From: Williamsoniiplasma somnilux
GTDB lineage: Bacteria > Bacillota_I > Bacilli_A > Mycoplasmatales > Mycoplasmataceae
Direction: 5' to 3'
NCBI RefSeq assembly: GCF_002804005.1
Contig: NZ_CP024965.1
Coordinates: 248,001-312,000, forward strand
Length of the DNA: 64,000 nucleotides
The notes beneath the pieces are model-generated. The model ran no database searches. It was not told the origin of the DNA and worked only from the letters and a program-made list of their open reading frames with translations. This document shows, one piece after another, positions 1-11,085 of the stretch; positions within the stretch are counted from its first letter, which is position 1; every line of letters begins with the position of its first letter. A program made the translations under genes and the position numbers.

Positions 1-646
1 TTCACATTATTTTGATGAAGCCTTAACTCACAATTCTTATGCAAACGAAAAACATTTAAAATACACATATCAAAGATTAGAATTTTTAGGTGATGCAATT
101 ATCCAAATGTATGTTTCTAATTATTTATATAAAAACTATCCTAAACTTAGTGAAGGTATTTTAACTAAATATCGTTCGAATATTGTTCGTGAGGAATCTT
201 TTTCTATGGTTGCAAAAGAAATTAATTTAGGTCAATTAATTAGATTGGGTCAAGGTGAATTAAATTCTAGAGGTTTTGAAAAACCTTCCATTTTATCTGA
301 TGTATTTGAATCATTTACAGCAGCAATTTATTTAGATCAAGGTGAACAAATAATGCTTGAATGATTGAAAAAAACTTTGTTCAAAGAAATTAGTAAACCA
401 GGCTTTATGGATAAAGTAAAAGACTATAAATCTGAACTTCAAGAATATTTACAAGCCGAAAATCGAAGAGAATTAAAATATCTTGTTGCTGCTGAAAAAA
501 ATTTAAAAAATGATAATAAAACCGAATATACGATCAACGTAGTTTTAGACGGTCAAAAATTTGGTGTAGGAAAAGGTTTTTCCAAGCAAGAAGCTGAGCA
601 AAATGCAGCAAAAGATTGTCTTTCTAAACTTGTGATAAACCGCTAA
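1..646 (+). CDS. rnc: Ribonuclease III, 5' end cut by window edge
   Basis: RNase III cleaves double-stranded RNA, including the long stems that flank 16S and 23S rRNA. The reading frame is open from base 2, so the N-terminus lies outside the window. The catalytic signature QRLEFLGDA is near base 80, and the second acidic motif [15 protein letters not shown] lies around 298-345. A C-terminal double-stranded-RNA-binding domain follows, with [18 protein letters not shown] near the end. One TGA at 362-364 is read as Trp. About 215 residues are visible, so only a short piece of a usual ~230-residue enzyme is missing. The gene ends at a hairpin terminator. smc follows, as in many Firmicutes and mollicutes. 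Confidence 0.97.
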
Positions 647-671
647 AACAAACACTTGTGTTTGTTTTTTT
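646..671 (+). terminator. Rho-independent terminator after rnc
   Basis: A 9-bp stem of AAACAAACA against TGTTTGTTT, closed by the loop CTTG, runs into a T tract. It overlaps the rnc stop codon. Confidence 0.8.
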
Positions 672-683
672 GTTGGCCTGATT

Positions 684-692
684 TGATATAAT
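684..692 (+). promoter_or_regulatory. Extended -10 promoter of smc
   Basis: TGATATAAT fits an extended -10 (TGnTATAAT) with perfect TATAAT at 687-692. I see no good -35, which is usual for extended -10 promoters. It lies 61 bp before the smc ATG and just behind the rnc terminator. Confidence 0.55.
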
Positions 693-753
693 AATATGGA
701 ATTATTTTAATAATTTTTTATTCTTTAAAATTAGAATAAAACTGGAGGTATTA

Positions 754-3735
754 ATGTTATTTTTGAAACAAATCCGAGCTTATGGGTTTAAGTCTTTTGC
801 TGAACCAACTAATTTAGACTTTACACATGACATGATTGGAGTTGTGGGTCCAAATGGTTCTGGTAAATCAAACATAACTGATGCTATTCGTTGAGCTTTA
901 GGTGAACAATCAGCTAAATCATTACGCGGTGGAAATTTAGATGATGTTGTTTTTGCAGGTTCTGTTAATAAGCCTGCTTTAGATCAAGCTGAAGTAACTT
1001 TGGTTTTTGATAATCAAAAAGATAGATTTTCTACAGTCGATTCACCAATTGTAGAAATTACTCGTCGCTTTAATAAAAAAACTCGTGATTCTGAATTTTT
1101 AATAAATGGTCAAAAAGCCAAAATGAGAGATGTTCAAGATATTGCTTTAGAAACTGGATTAACAAAATCATCTATTGCGATTATTTCACAAGGTACAATT
1201 TCAACATTTGCCGAAGCTAAACCAGAACAACGTCGCGAAATTTTTGATGAAGCAGCAGGTGTTGCTAAATACAAAAAACGTAAACGCGAAACAACAATTA
1301 AACTTTTAAAAGCAATGGAAAACTTATCGCGTTTAGAAGACATAAATAATGAAATCGGAAGACGTTTACCTAATTTAGAAAAATCTGCTAAAAAAGCTTT
1401 GCAATATAGAGAAGCAATTGAAGAATTACAAAAATATGAATTAGCAATTTTAGCAAAAGATGTTAAAACATTTAAATTTAGAATTGATGAACTTCATGAA
1501 CAAAGAAATATTTTTGAAGAAAAAGTTAAAAAACTTTCTAATGAAATTAATTTTTCAGAAGAAGAATTTGCTCAAATGATTGAACAAAATTCTTCTTCTG
1601 AAAAATCGTTAACAGAACTAAATGCTAAGTTTAATGAATATGTACAAAGAATTAGTAATTTAAAAGTTAAAAAAATCGATGCTGAAAATAGAGAAAATTT
1701 ACAAGATAAAAATTCTTCACAAGATGAAATCAAAATTAAACAAATCAAGAAGCAATTTGATCAAGCTAAAATTAGTTTACAAACAGAAAAAGATAGACAA
1801 TATAAATTAAACAATCGTATTATAGAACTAAAAGAAAAATATGATTATTTATCAAACGAATATAACAATACATACGATGAAATTCAATCATTAACTAAAA
1901 CTAAATATCGTTTACAAAACGAAAAAGAAGTTAATGAAAATGGAAACCGTAATTCCACATCTTTTGGACCAAGTTTTGGTGTCCAAGCAATAATTAAACA
2001 ATCTAATACTTTAAAAGGAGTAATTGGTACATTACTTTCTTTGGTTACTGTACAAGAAAAATTTCAAACTGCTATTTCAGTTGTTGCAAGTGCGTCAATG
2101 CAATCATTGGTTATGGAAACTAGTCAAGATGTTAAAAATGCAGTTGAATTTTTAAAAAGAAATGTAGCTGGAAGAGCAACATTTTTGCCGCTTGATACAT
2201 TAAACCCTTCTTCAATTCAAGGTCCACAAAGAACAGCAATTGAAGCTTTTGAAGGATTTGTGGGATTTGCAAATGATCTTGCAAGCATTGATAACAAATA
2301 TCGCAAAGCATTAGATTATGCTTTAGGAACAATAATTGTGGTTAAAGATTACGATTCAGCCGTCGCGCTTGCTAAAAGTATGAATTATAAATTTAATATT
2401 GTTACATTAGAAGGAGAAAGAATTCTTCCTCATGGAGCAATTATTGGTGGAAAAAGCAAAAGTCAAAATATTTTTGGTGATGTTAAACCAGTTAACTCAC
2501 TTGAAGATATAGAAAAAACTTTAATTCAATTAGATATAAAAGAAAAAGAATTAAATCAAAAACTTAATGATTTAAAAATTGAACGCGACAGAATAAGAGA
2601 TGAATTAGCTGATGTTCAAAGTTCGATTCGTTCTTCACAACAAAGTGTTGAATCATTAAAAATATCGATGAAAGAATTTTCTGAAGATTATCGAATTATT
2701 GCAGGTAAAAATTTATTAGAAACTGAACAAAATAGTTTTTCAAATGAAAGTGAATCAATTAAAATAACTCGCGAAATTTCTAAATTAGAAAGTGAAAGAG
2801 ATGAAGTCCAAGTTCAGATTAATTCACTTTCTTCAAATAAAAATAAATATGCTGATCGTCAAATTGAATTAAATCAAACTAACAGCATAAAACGTAAAGA
2901 ATTAGATAAAGACAAAGAAGAACTTGCAAGTATTCGTGCAGAATTAGCTGTAATTCAAGAAAAAAATGTACGTTCATTGCAAAAGTTGGCCGAAAGTTAT
3001 GGAATAACTGAACAAACTGTTTTAGAAATGGAAATTCCTGAATTTGAAAACGAACAAGAAGTTCGTGAAAGAATAATTTTCTTAACTACACAAATAAAAG
3101 ATATTGGACCGGTTAATATTGATTCAATTGTTGAATACGAAGCTGAAAAAGAACGATTTGACTATTATTCTATACAAACTAAAGAAATTCATGAGGCTGC
3201 AGAAAAACTACAAACAATTATTAAAGATATTGATATAGCTATGGAAACACAATTTAAAAAAGTTGTCGATGATGTTAATTTAGCACTACCAGAAGCTTTC
3301 CAAAAATTATTTGGTGGAGGAACTGCAAAATTAATTTATACTCAACCTGATAACATTTTAGAAACAGGAATTGATATCGAAGTTAATCCTCCAGGTAAAA
3401 AGATTTCTAACTTAAATCTTTTATCTGGTGGAGAAAAATCATTAGTGGCATTATCGGTTTTATTTTCAATTTTGAAAGCAAGACCTTTACCACTAGTTAT
3501 TTTAGACGAAGCCGAAGCACCATTAGATCCAGCCAATGTCGAAAGATTTGCTAAATATGTAAAACTATTTACTGAAGAAACCCAGTTTATCATTGTTACT
3601 CACCGTGAAGGAACAATGGAAAATTGTGATGTACTATTTGGAGTTACAATGGAAGCTAAAGGAGTTACAAAAATTGTTAAAATTAAGCTTATTGATGCAA
3701 AAGCTTTAGCGGTTCAAGACCCGGACAATCAATAA
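754..3735 (+). CDS. smc: Chromosome segregation protein SMC
   Basis: SMC is the ATPase of the bacterial condensin and compacts and separates chromosomes. The 993-residue protein begins MLFLKQIRAYGFKSFA. It has the Walker A motif GPNGSGKS at residues 32-39 and long Lys/Glu/Gln-rich coiled coils on both sides of a central hinge at roughly residues 420-565. The C-terminal head has signature LLSGGEKSL near residue 890 and Walker B VILDEAEAPLD near 912. The ATG at 754 follows GGAGGT at 744-749. It lies upstream of one in-frame TGA (Trp, in RWALGEQS) that would hide the N-terminal head under the standard code. Length is slightly below the usual ~1,150 residues, mainly from shorter coils. Confidence 0.97.
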
Positions 3736-3757
3736 AAGGTTTACCCTTTTATTTTTT
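3734..3757 (+). terminator. Weak terminator after smc
   Basis: AAAAGG pairs with CCTTTT across a short loop, and the right arm continues into ATTTTTT. It overlaps the smc stop codon. Confidence 0.5.
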
Positions 3758-3773
3758 ATAAAGTATTACAATT

Positions 3774-3782
3774 TGTTATAAT
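3774..3782 (+). promoter_or_regulatory. Extended -10 promoter of the pst operon
   Basis: TGTTATAAT matches TGnTATAAT, 40 bp before the pstS ATG. I saw no convincing PhoB-type or other operator repeats nearby. Confidence 0.5.
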
Positions 3783-3821
3783 CAACCTATAAAAAATACA
3801 AGAGAAAACAAGGAGAAATAA

Positions 3822-4973
3822 ATGAGCAAGAAAATTAGCGTTTCATTAATTCTGTTTACCATTTTGATAACAGGATTGTGAATATGAACACTAGTTGCCC
3901 CTGGGAAAATCATTAGTATTGGGGGCTCAATGTCAGTTGATCCTATAATTCAACACTTAACCAATAAATATAAAACCGACCGCAAAGAATCTGGTAATTT
4001 TGTGTACTCTTCAACAGGTTCGCAAGCTGGTATAAACAATATGAATAATGGAGTTTATAAAATAGGTTTTATTTCTAAAAATGTACCAGCAGATGTTGGA
4101 GATTTCATCGATGATAAGAAAGCTTATTTGGGAGATAAATTTAAAACTGCAGATGAATATTATCAATTTGTTCAAGAGAATTCTGGAATTCATGCATCTA
4201 ATTTTGCAAAGGATTCATTAGTTTTTATTTATAACGATAAAGACAAAGGTTTTGAAAACTTTTCTAAACTTTTAAAAATAGAAATTGAAGATAAAGATAA
4301 TAAAGGCAAATATGTCGCTTCAGAATTTACTCATAAAATGTTAGATAAAATTTACAATGTTAACCATCCAAACGATTTAATGACTTGAAGAGAACTAGCA
4401 CAATTTATTTTAGATTATGTAATAAAAGAAAAAATAGATTTATCTAAGGATGGTCTATCTCTAGATATTCTTCAAAACGATTTATTAAAAGTGAAAAACG
4501 ATAAAATTATTCCTTTTTCTACATCACCAGGTTCAGGAACCAAATCTTCATTTACTGAATTTTCTGGTGTAACTCCAGGAACAGCGGTTAATATTTATCC
4601 ATCCAATGGATCTGTATTTTCACAAATAAAAGCTTCATCAGGAGCTTTTGGATATGTTTCAATGTCTTATGCTAAATATTTAGCAGAACCAAGTTTGAAT
4701 TTGAAATTAAAATGAATGAACGTTGTTAACTTAAGTGCAACCGCTCAAGAAGAAAAAGAACAAAATCCAATTAGCTTATTTGTGAATAAACAATTATATA
4801 AATACAAACTTACAAGAAATTTTAACGCTTTATTTAATACTACATTATTAACAAGAGATGAAATTAAAGAAGTTTGTGATTTTGTTTATTATTTTTCTTT
4901 AGATGATAGTCTTGAAAATGAATTTTTAAACGAAGGTTTGATTAGACCTTGGAAAAGTGAGGGACCAAAATAA
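3822..4973 (+). CDS. pstS: Phosphate-binding protein PstS, membrane-anchored
   Basis: PstS captures inorganic phosphate outside the membrane and hands it to the Pst permease. The 383-residue protein begins MSKKISVSLILFTILITG, a hydrophobic anchor, followed by IISIGGSMSVDPIIQHL, the family's N-terminal phosphate-binding loop. The motif STSPGSGTKSSF in the second lobe contributes further ligand contacts. Unlike many Gram-positive PstS proteins there is no Cys after the hydrophobic stretch, so it is probably held by an uncleaved signal anchor rather than by lipid. RBS AAGGAG precedes the ATG. Several TGA codons encode Trp. The stop overlaps the pstCA start as TAATG, indicating translational coupling. 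Confidence 0.93.
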
Positions 4974-7090
4974 TGCTACAAATGAAAAAAAAGCAAAATA
5001 ATTTTGAAACCTTGCCAGCAAAACAACCTAAAAATCGTCAATCTAAAAAAGAACAACTGTTCAAAGCATTCATTTATGCATTTACAATCATTGTTGCTTT
5101 AGTGCTTTTAGTTTTAGTTGTTTTCGTAATTGTTAAATCAACAACAATTTTTGCTAAAGATGGATTTTTTAGTTTTATTTTTGGTTCTACTTGAAATCCT
5201 GCATCAAACGGTAAGGGTCAATATGGAATTGGGATGATAATTGCAACTACGTTAGTGATGCTAATTATTGCAATGATTTTTGCTGTTCCTTTAACTTTAT
5301 TTAGTACTTTATTTATTAGTGAATATTTATCAAGACGCAATCAAAAAATTGTTATGGGTATTATTAAAGTTTTAGCGGGGGTTCCTTCTGTTGTTTTTGG
5401 TTTATTTGCTAGAGAACAAATTGGAGCTTTATTTAGAATGTTTGGAGCCCCATCAAATGACAATTTAATGGTTGCATCTTTCACAATGGCCTTTATGGCA
5501 ATTCCAACAATGATTTCTTTATCTTACAATGCTTTTCAAGCTGTGCCTGAAGTATATAGATTTTCTTCATTAGGATTAGGAGTTTCTAAAGAAAAGACCA
5601 CCTTCTCGATCGTTAGAAAATCAGCTACTCCAAAAATTATTACCGCAGTAATAATGGGAATGAGTAGAGTGATTGGTGAAACAATGGCTATTATGATGAT
5701 TGCCGGAAATGCAACTGGAGGATTTAATACAGATTCTGGACTTGCAGGATTTTTATTTTCTTCAATAAGAACATTAGCGGGAACAATCGGGATAGAAATG
5801 CAAGAAAATGCCGGAACCGATCATCAATCAGCATTGTTTGCAATTGGATTAGTTTTATTTATTTTAGTTTTTATTATCAATATATCTATTTTAGTAGTTT
5901 CAAATTTAGAAACAGCAAAAAGAAAAAGACTAGTTTCTAGAGAAGAAAAAAACATTGCAAAAAGTGTTTTAATAACAAGTTCTAATACTAAAGCATACAC
6001 AAATTATGAATTGCTAACATTAGTTAAAAAAGGGACAGCAAATAAATGAAGTAAAAATCTTTATTCAACATTTACAATGTTTTTGATGTGATCTTCAACA
6101 ATTGTAGTTATTGGGTTTACTTTTTGATTACTAGGTGTTGTTGCCTTCAAAGGTTTAATAGGATTCCAACATGTTGATGCTTTTGCTTCTATTAATGGCG
6201 AATCAGGTATATTTGCAGCTTTATTAACAACTATTCTTTTAATTTTTTCAACTCTTATTTTTGGAATTCCTTTAGCACTCGCTGCCGCCATTTACTTAGC
6301 GGAATTTTCAAGAAAAAACAGTTTGTTAACAAAAATTTTTAGATTTTCAATTAATTTATTAGCTTCAACTCCATCAATTGTGTTTGGAATATTTGGACTA
6401 TCGGTATTTATTGTTATGCTAGGATTGCCATTTTCGGTTTTAGCAGCATCGATGACCATGGCAATCGTTATTTTGCCGATGTTAATTTCAAACTTTGAAG
6501 ATGCACTAACTTCTGTACCTGAATCCTATAAAGAGGCTGGAGCCGCATTAGGAATGAGTAAAACCAAAATCTTGTTAAAAATTGTTTTACCAAACTCTGC
6601 TGAAGCAATCATTACTGGAATTATTTTAGCAATGGCTAAAATAATTGGAGAATCAGCACCAGTGTACTTAACTCTTGGAACTGCTATCAGAATGCCAACT
6701 GAAGGGTTCTTGTCATCGGGAGCCACTCTAACAACAGGTATTTATAAACTTGCAAGTGAAGCTGGTCCAGGTAAAGGTGAAAGCATTGCTTATTTAATGT
6801 CATTAATGACAATTGTGTTAGTGTTCGCTTTAAATACTACATCATCAAGAATTTCAACTTCAATTTCAAAAATTAATAAACAGGCATGATATTTAGTTAT
6901 TAAAGAAAGGTTTGTTGATTTTAAAAATTACAGTTTCAAAACAGCTTTTAAAAATAAAATAAATTATATTAGTAAAGTTTTTCAACTAGCTATTAGTAAA
7001 ATTAAATATTCTACTATCAAAACTAACTTTATTAATTATATTAATCGCAAAAAAGAAATTAGAGAGATTAAAAAAGGAGGAGAAGAATAA
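4973..7090 (+). CDS. pstCA: Phosphate ABC transporter permease, PstC-PstA fusion
   Basis: This is the membrane channel of the Pst importer. One uninterrupted 705-residue frame (TGA = Trp) carries both permease subunits. The PstC half covers about residues 1-360, with a long cytoplasmic N-terminus, a first membrane segment and the coupling-helix region [17 protein letters not shown]. The PstA half covers about residues 375-640, with a second copy of that motif near [21 protein letters not shown] basic, Lys-rich tail of some 65 residues follows. In most bacteria PstC and PstA are separate; fusions are known in mollicutes. Start and stop overlap pstS and pstB as TAATG, so the three genes form a coupled operon. 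Confidence 0.92.
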
Positions 7091-7923
7091 TGAGTGATAA
7101 AACTACAGTTCAACAACGAGAACAAACTTTAGATAAAAACAAAACTTTACCCTTTTCTAAAAGAAAAGAAATTATTGAAATTAAGAATTTTAATTTTTAT
7201 TACAACAAAGGTAAAAAACAAGCTTTATTTAATATTAATTTATCAATAAAAGAAAATTCTATCACCACATTTATTGGTCCTTCTGGTTGTGGTAAATCTA
7301 CATTAATACGATCAATTAATAGATTAAATGATTTGGTTGAAGGTTCTGTTCACGACGGAGACATAACCGTTTTTGATAAAAGCGTTTTCGAACCTGGAAC
7401 AGATGTGCCTAAATTAAGAAGCGAAGTTGGAATGGTTTTTCAAAAGCCAAACCCTTTTCCATTGTCAATTTATGAAAATGTTGTTTATGGTTTAAAACAA
7501 AGGGGTATTAGAGACAAAAAAGTTTTAGAACAAGCAGCGCAAGATTCTTTAATGAAGGCAGCTTTATGAGATGAAGTTAAAGATATCTTGCATACACCTG
7601 CACTAGGTTTATCTGGTGGTCAACAACAACGTTTGTGTATAGCTAGAGCAATTGCTATGAAACCAAGAATTTTGCTTATGGACGAGCCAACATCAGCTTT
7701 AGACCCAATTGCAACATTAAAAGTTGAAGAATTAGTTTTAGAATTAAAAAAAGAATATACAATTGTTATGGTTACTCACTCATTAACTCAAGCAAAAAGA
7801 ATTAGTGACATGACTGGTTACTTCTTAAAAGGGGAACTTGTTGAGTACAATAAAACTCGTAAAATATTTACCAATCCCAAAGACCCTAGAACAGAAGATT
7901 ACATTTCTGGAAGATATGGTTAG
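7090..7923 (+). CDS. pstB: Phosphate ABC transporter ATPase PstB
   Basis: PstB hydrolyses ATP to drive phosphate import through PstCA. The 277-residue protein has Walker [10 protein letters not shown] at about residues 63-71, Q-loop [12 protein letters not shown] signature LSGGQQQR at about 174-181, Walker [14 protein letters not shown], and the switch His in MVTHSL. The family-typical PNPFP after the Q-loop separates PstB from other importer ATPases. An N-terminal extension of about 30 residues is longer than in E. coli. GGAGG lies 10 bases upstream of the ATG, inside the end of pstCA. Confidence 0.96.
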
Positions 7924-7935
7924 AAAGAGGTCTAT

Positions 7936-8613
7936 ATGTCATTTAACAAAATATTAGATAAAGACTTACAAGAATTAAAAAATGCTTTAGAAATAATGAT
8001 TGAAGAAACTAAAATTCAATACGCTGAAGCATTCGGAGTTTTAAAAAGCAATGATGAAGCTGCTGCTGCTAAAATTTTTGAACACGACCAAGTTATTAAT
8101 GAAATGCAAAATAAATTTACAACTACAGCGTTGTGAAAAATTTCAAAACAAAACTTGGTCGCTAAAGATTTGCGATTGGCTGTTGGAGGAATTTTAATTT
8201 CAAAAGAAATTGAAATTATTGCTGATTATGCCAAAAATCTAGCAAAGTTTTTTTCAACATTTAAGCCAACAAAAAAATATATTAATTCAATAATTGAACT
8301 ATTTAGTTTAATAATGGAAATGTTGGATGGAATTTCGCATTTATTTGGAAATGTGAATGAAAATCAAAACGAATTTGTCAGAGATTTAGAAGAAAAATTA
8401 TTAATTGAAGTTGAAAATGTTTATGATTATTTAATGAATCAAATTTTTGAAAGTAAAAACGCTGCAGAAGCCAAAGAAATTGGTGAAGCTTTAAAACAAA
8501 TCAAAAATTTAGGTCGAGCAGGAGACCATTTATTCAATGTTCAAGAGATAGTGAACTTTATTCGTCTTGGAAAATTTGTTGAGTTATCCGAAATTAGTAA
8601 TAATAAAAAATAA
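7936..8613 (+). CDS. phoU: Phosphate uptake regulator PhoU
   Basis: PhoU binds Pst components and restrains phosphate uptake. In bacteria with PhoR/PhoB it also signals phosphate status, but no two-component genes are visible here. The 225-residue, all-helical protein has the two related three-helix halves typical of the family, with ISKQNLVAKDLRLAVGGILISKEIE in half one (split by one TGA Trp) and the matching KQIKNLGRAGDHLFNVQEIV in half two. AGAGGT precedes the ATG. It is the last gene of the pst operon and ends on a hairpin shared with the convergent gene. Confidence 0.92.
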
Positions 8614-8646
8614 AAAAAGTTACATTTATTTAATGTAACTTTTTTT
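8613..8646. terminator. Bidirectional terminator between phoU and the DUF1295 gene
   Basis: A 14-bp stem of A6-GTTACATT against AATGTAAC-T6 gives a T tract on both strands. The last codons of the minus-strand gene lie inside the stem. Confidence 0.85.
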
Positions 8647-9477
8647 AACTCTGGTAATGTGACCTTTTTTACCAATTCAAGGTACTACAACACTTGTGTT
8701 TTGGATGTACTGTGAATAAAGTTTATTTGCTTCTAATTTTTTGTAGCTCTTAATTTCTAATAATGGAACACCTGAAACAAATAACAACAAAAGTTGTATG
8801 TATAAAGGTGATAATAATCATAATAAATGAATTAAAACATTAGAATTAGTTCCATAATTTTTAACAATAATGTTAAATAAAAACCCTAAACTTAAAAATC
8901 ATCAGAAAATCATTTCTCCAAAATAATTAGGATGACGAGAAATTTTTCAAAGTCCTGTTTTCATAAAATCATCAACGGCTTTTGTTTTATAGAAGTTAGA
9001 TTTTTGATAATCAGCTATTGCTTCAAATATCAATCCTCCTAAAGCAATTAATATGAAAATAATTGTAAAGTAATTATTAGTATCGAAATAAATTGGTTTT
9101 ATCGACAACATGAAAGCAATTGGCAAAATTATAAAAAATACTGTTGTTGCTTGTAATAATCAAAAAGCTAAAAATTTAACAAAACTATCACGCATTTTAT
9201 CAAAACGATGATCCACTTTAGTTTTTAAAATTCTTGTTAATAAATATGTTCCTAGTCTTAAAGCTCAAATAATTACACAAGCATAGATAAGAATTTGAAT
9301 TCAAGAAACATTTTGCTTTCAAATTAATATTGTTGTGGCACAAACTATAAAAGTTAGTGCATAAGTGATATCTGTAAAAACATCAGATTTAAAAGTGAAA
9401 GCAATTGCAAAAAATAATAAATTAATTCCTAAAGAAATTATAAATAAATACAAAATAAACAAATAATTAATTTCCAT
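8626..9477 (-). CDS. DUF1295 / steroid 5-alpha-reductase-like membrane protein
   Basis: A 283-residue multipass membrane protein. It is easy to miss because it contains about nine TGA Trp codons. The C-terminal motif WKISRHPNYFGEMIFWW is the hallmark of the DUF1295 family, related to isoprenylcysteine methyltransferases and sterol/steroid reductases. The substrate in mollicutes is unknown to me. The ATG follows AGGAGA. A possible -10 (TGTTAAAAT read on the minus strand, 9516-9508) lies about 30 bases upstream. It converges on phoU and ends inside the shared hairpin. Family membership is firm; any reaction would be a guess. Confidence 0.88.
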
Positions 9478-9570
9478 AAGGTCTCCTATCTTTATTGATA
9501 CAAAATTATTTTAACATAGGTGTTTTATTAATTATATTGATAGTAATAAAGAGATATTTGAGTTTAAAAA

Positions 9571-9581
9571 TATAATATAAT
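9571..9581 (+). promoter_or_regulatory. Double TATAAT before ftsY
   Basis: Two overlapping TATAAT hexamers, at 9571-9576 and 9576-9581, lie about 40 bp before ftsY. No clear -35. Confidence 0.4.
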
Positions 9582-9617
9582 TAAAGTATTGGTATCAAAA
9601 AGTGAGGTTTTGTTTTT

Positions 9618-10757
9618 ATGGGTTTTTGAGATAAGTTATTAAATAAAAAGAAAAAAATAGTTAATATACAAGAAAATGCTCAAATAGCCGAAACAATACA
9701 AGATATTGCACCAAAAGAAAAAAATAAAGAATCTAATCTTCCAAAAAAAATTGTTCCAAAAAAACAATCTAAACTTGATAAAAAAATTCTTAAAGAAAAG
9801 TTAAAAAAAGAAAAAGCCGAAAAAGTTTTAGCAAAATCTTCACTTGCTTTTTCTAAAGATATTAAAAAACTTTCTAAAAAATATAAAGAAGCTGATAACG
9901 AATTTTTTGAAGAACTAGAAGAAATTTTAATCAAAACTGATATGGGAATGAAAATGGTTTTAAAAATTTCAAATAGTCTTCAAAAAAGTGTTAAAAAAGA
10001 CACTTCTTTTGAAGAAATGAAAGAATTATTAATCGAAGAACTTTATGAAGCTTACGACCCCAAGAACCGGGTTAATACTAATTTAGACTTTAGAGAAGAT
10101 AGATTAAATATTTTTATGATTATCGGAGTTAATGGTACAGGTAAAACAACTTCACTATCTAAATTAGCTAATTATTATGCAGAACAAGATAAAAAAGTTT
10201 TGATAGCTGCCGCTGATACTTTTAGAGCCGGAGCTGTTGAACAATTAGAAGAATGAGTTAGTTCAAGACTCAACAACAATGTTGATTTAATTAAAGGTGC
10301 TAAAGGTACTCAAGATCCAGCTTCTGTTATTTTTGATGCAATCAAAAAAGCTCAAGTAGAAAATTATGACTTATTATTAATTGATACTGCAGGAAGACTA
10401 CAAAATAAAATTAACTTAATGAAAGAATTACAAAAAATGCATGAAGTTGTTAAGCGTTTTGATAAAAATGCTCCTCATGAAGTATTATTGGTAATTGATG
10501 CTACAACTGGTCAAAATGGTGTTGTCCAAGCAGAAGAATTTAGCAGTGTAACTGATGTTAGTGGTATTATACTTACTAAAATGGATGGAACTAGCAAAGG
10601 TGGAATAGCCTTAGCAATTAAAGATCAATTAAATATTCCGGTTAAAATGATGGGAATAGGTGAGCAAGTTGAAGATATCATTCCATTCAACATTGAAGAT
10701 TATATTTATGGTCTAGGTGCTGGGTTTATGGAAAATGATCAAATTATAGAAGAGTAG
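9618..10757 (+). CDS. ftsY: Signal recognition particle receptor FtsY
   Basis: FtsY is the SRP receptor GTPase that delivers ribosomes to the Sec translocon. The 379-residue protein starts [13 protein letters not shown], with the first Trp encoded by TGA. A charged Lys/Glu-rich A region of about 90 residues precedes the N and G domains. GTPase motifs are clear: GVNGTGKTT near residue 170, [18 protein letters not shown] and [10 protein letters not shown]. The next gene encodes YlxM, the usual SRP-operon partner, although ffh itself is not in the window. Confidence 0.96.
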
Positions 10758-10766
10758 GTTTTAATT

Positions 10767-11084
10767 ATGACTAATATTGAAAAAACGTTGGAGTTGTCAA
10801 ATTTATTTTTAATTTATAAAAACTTATTAACCGAAAAACAAAAACTATATTTTGAATTATATGTTGATGAAGATTTATCTTTGCAAGAAATAGCCGAAGA
10901 GTTTGGAATCTCTAGAGCAGCTGTTCATGATTCAATTACTAAAACAAGTGAAGCTATTTATAATTTTGAAAGCAAATTAAAATTAAAATCTAAAAAAGAT
11001 CGTTTAAATCAAATCATTTCTTATTATAAAAACTCATCAAATAGTGAAACGCAAGAACTAATTAGAAAACTAGAAGAGGAATAG
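10767..11084 (+). CDS. ylxM: YlxM-family helix-turn-helix protein (UPF0122)
   Basis: A 105-residue protein of the YlxM/p13 family, found beside ftsY or ffh in Firmicutes and mollicutes and thought to modulate SRP assembly or expression. The helix-turn-helix segment DLSLQEIAEEFGISRAAVHD spans about residues 33-52 and resembles sigma-factor region 4. The end of the protein is Lys/Glu-rich. It starts 9 bases after ftsY and stops 1 base before ymdB, so the three are co-transcribed. Confidence 0.9.
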   Translation: MTNIEKTLELSNLFLIYKNLLTEKQKLYFELYVDEDLSLQEIAEEFGISRAAVHDSITKTSEAIYNFESKLKLKSKKDRLNQIISYYKNSSNSETQELIRKLEEE

Positions 11085-11085
11085 T

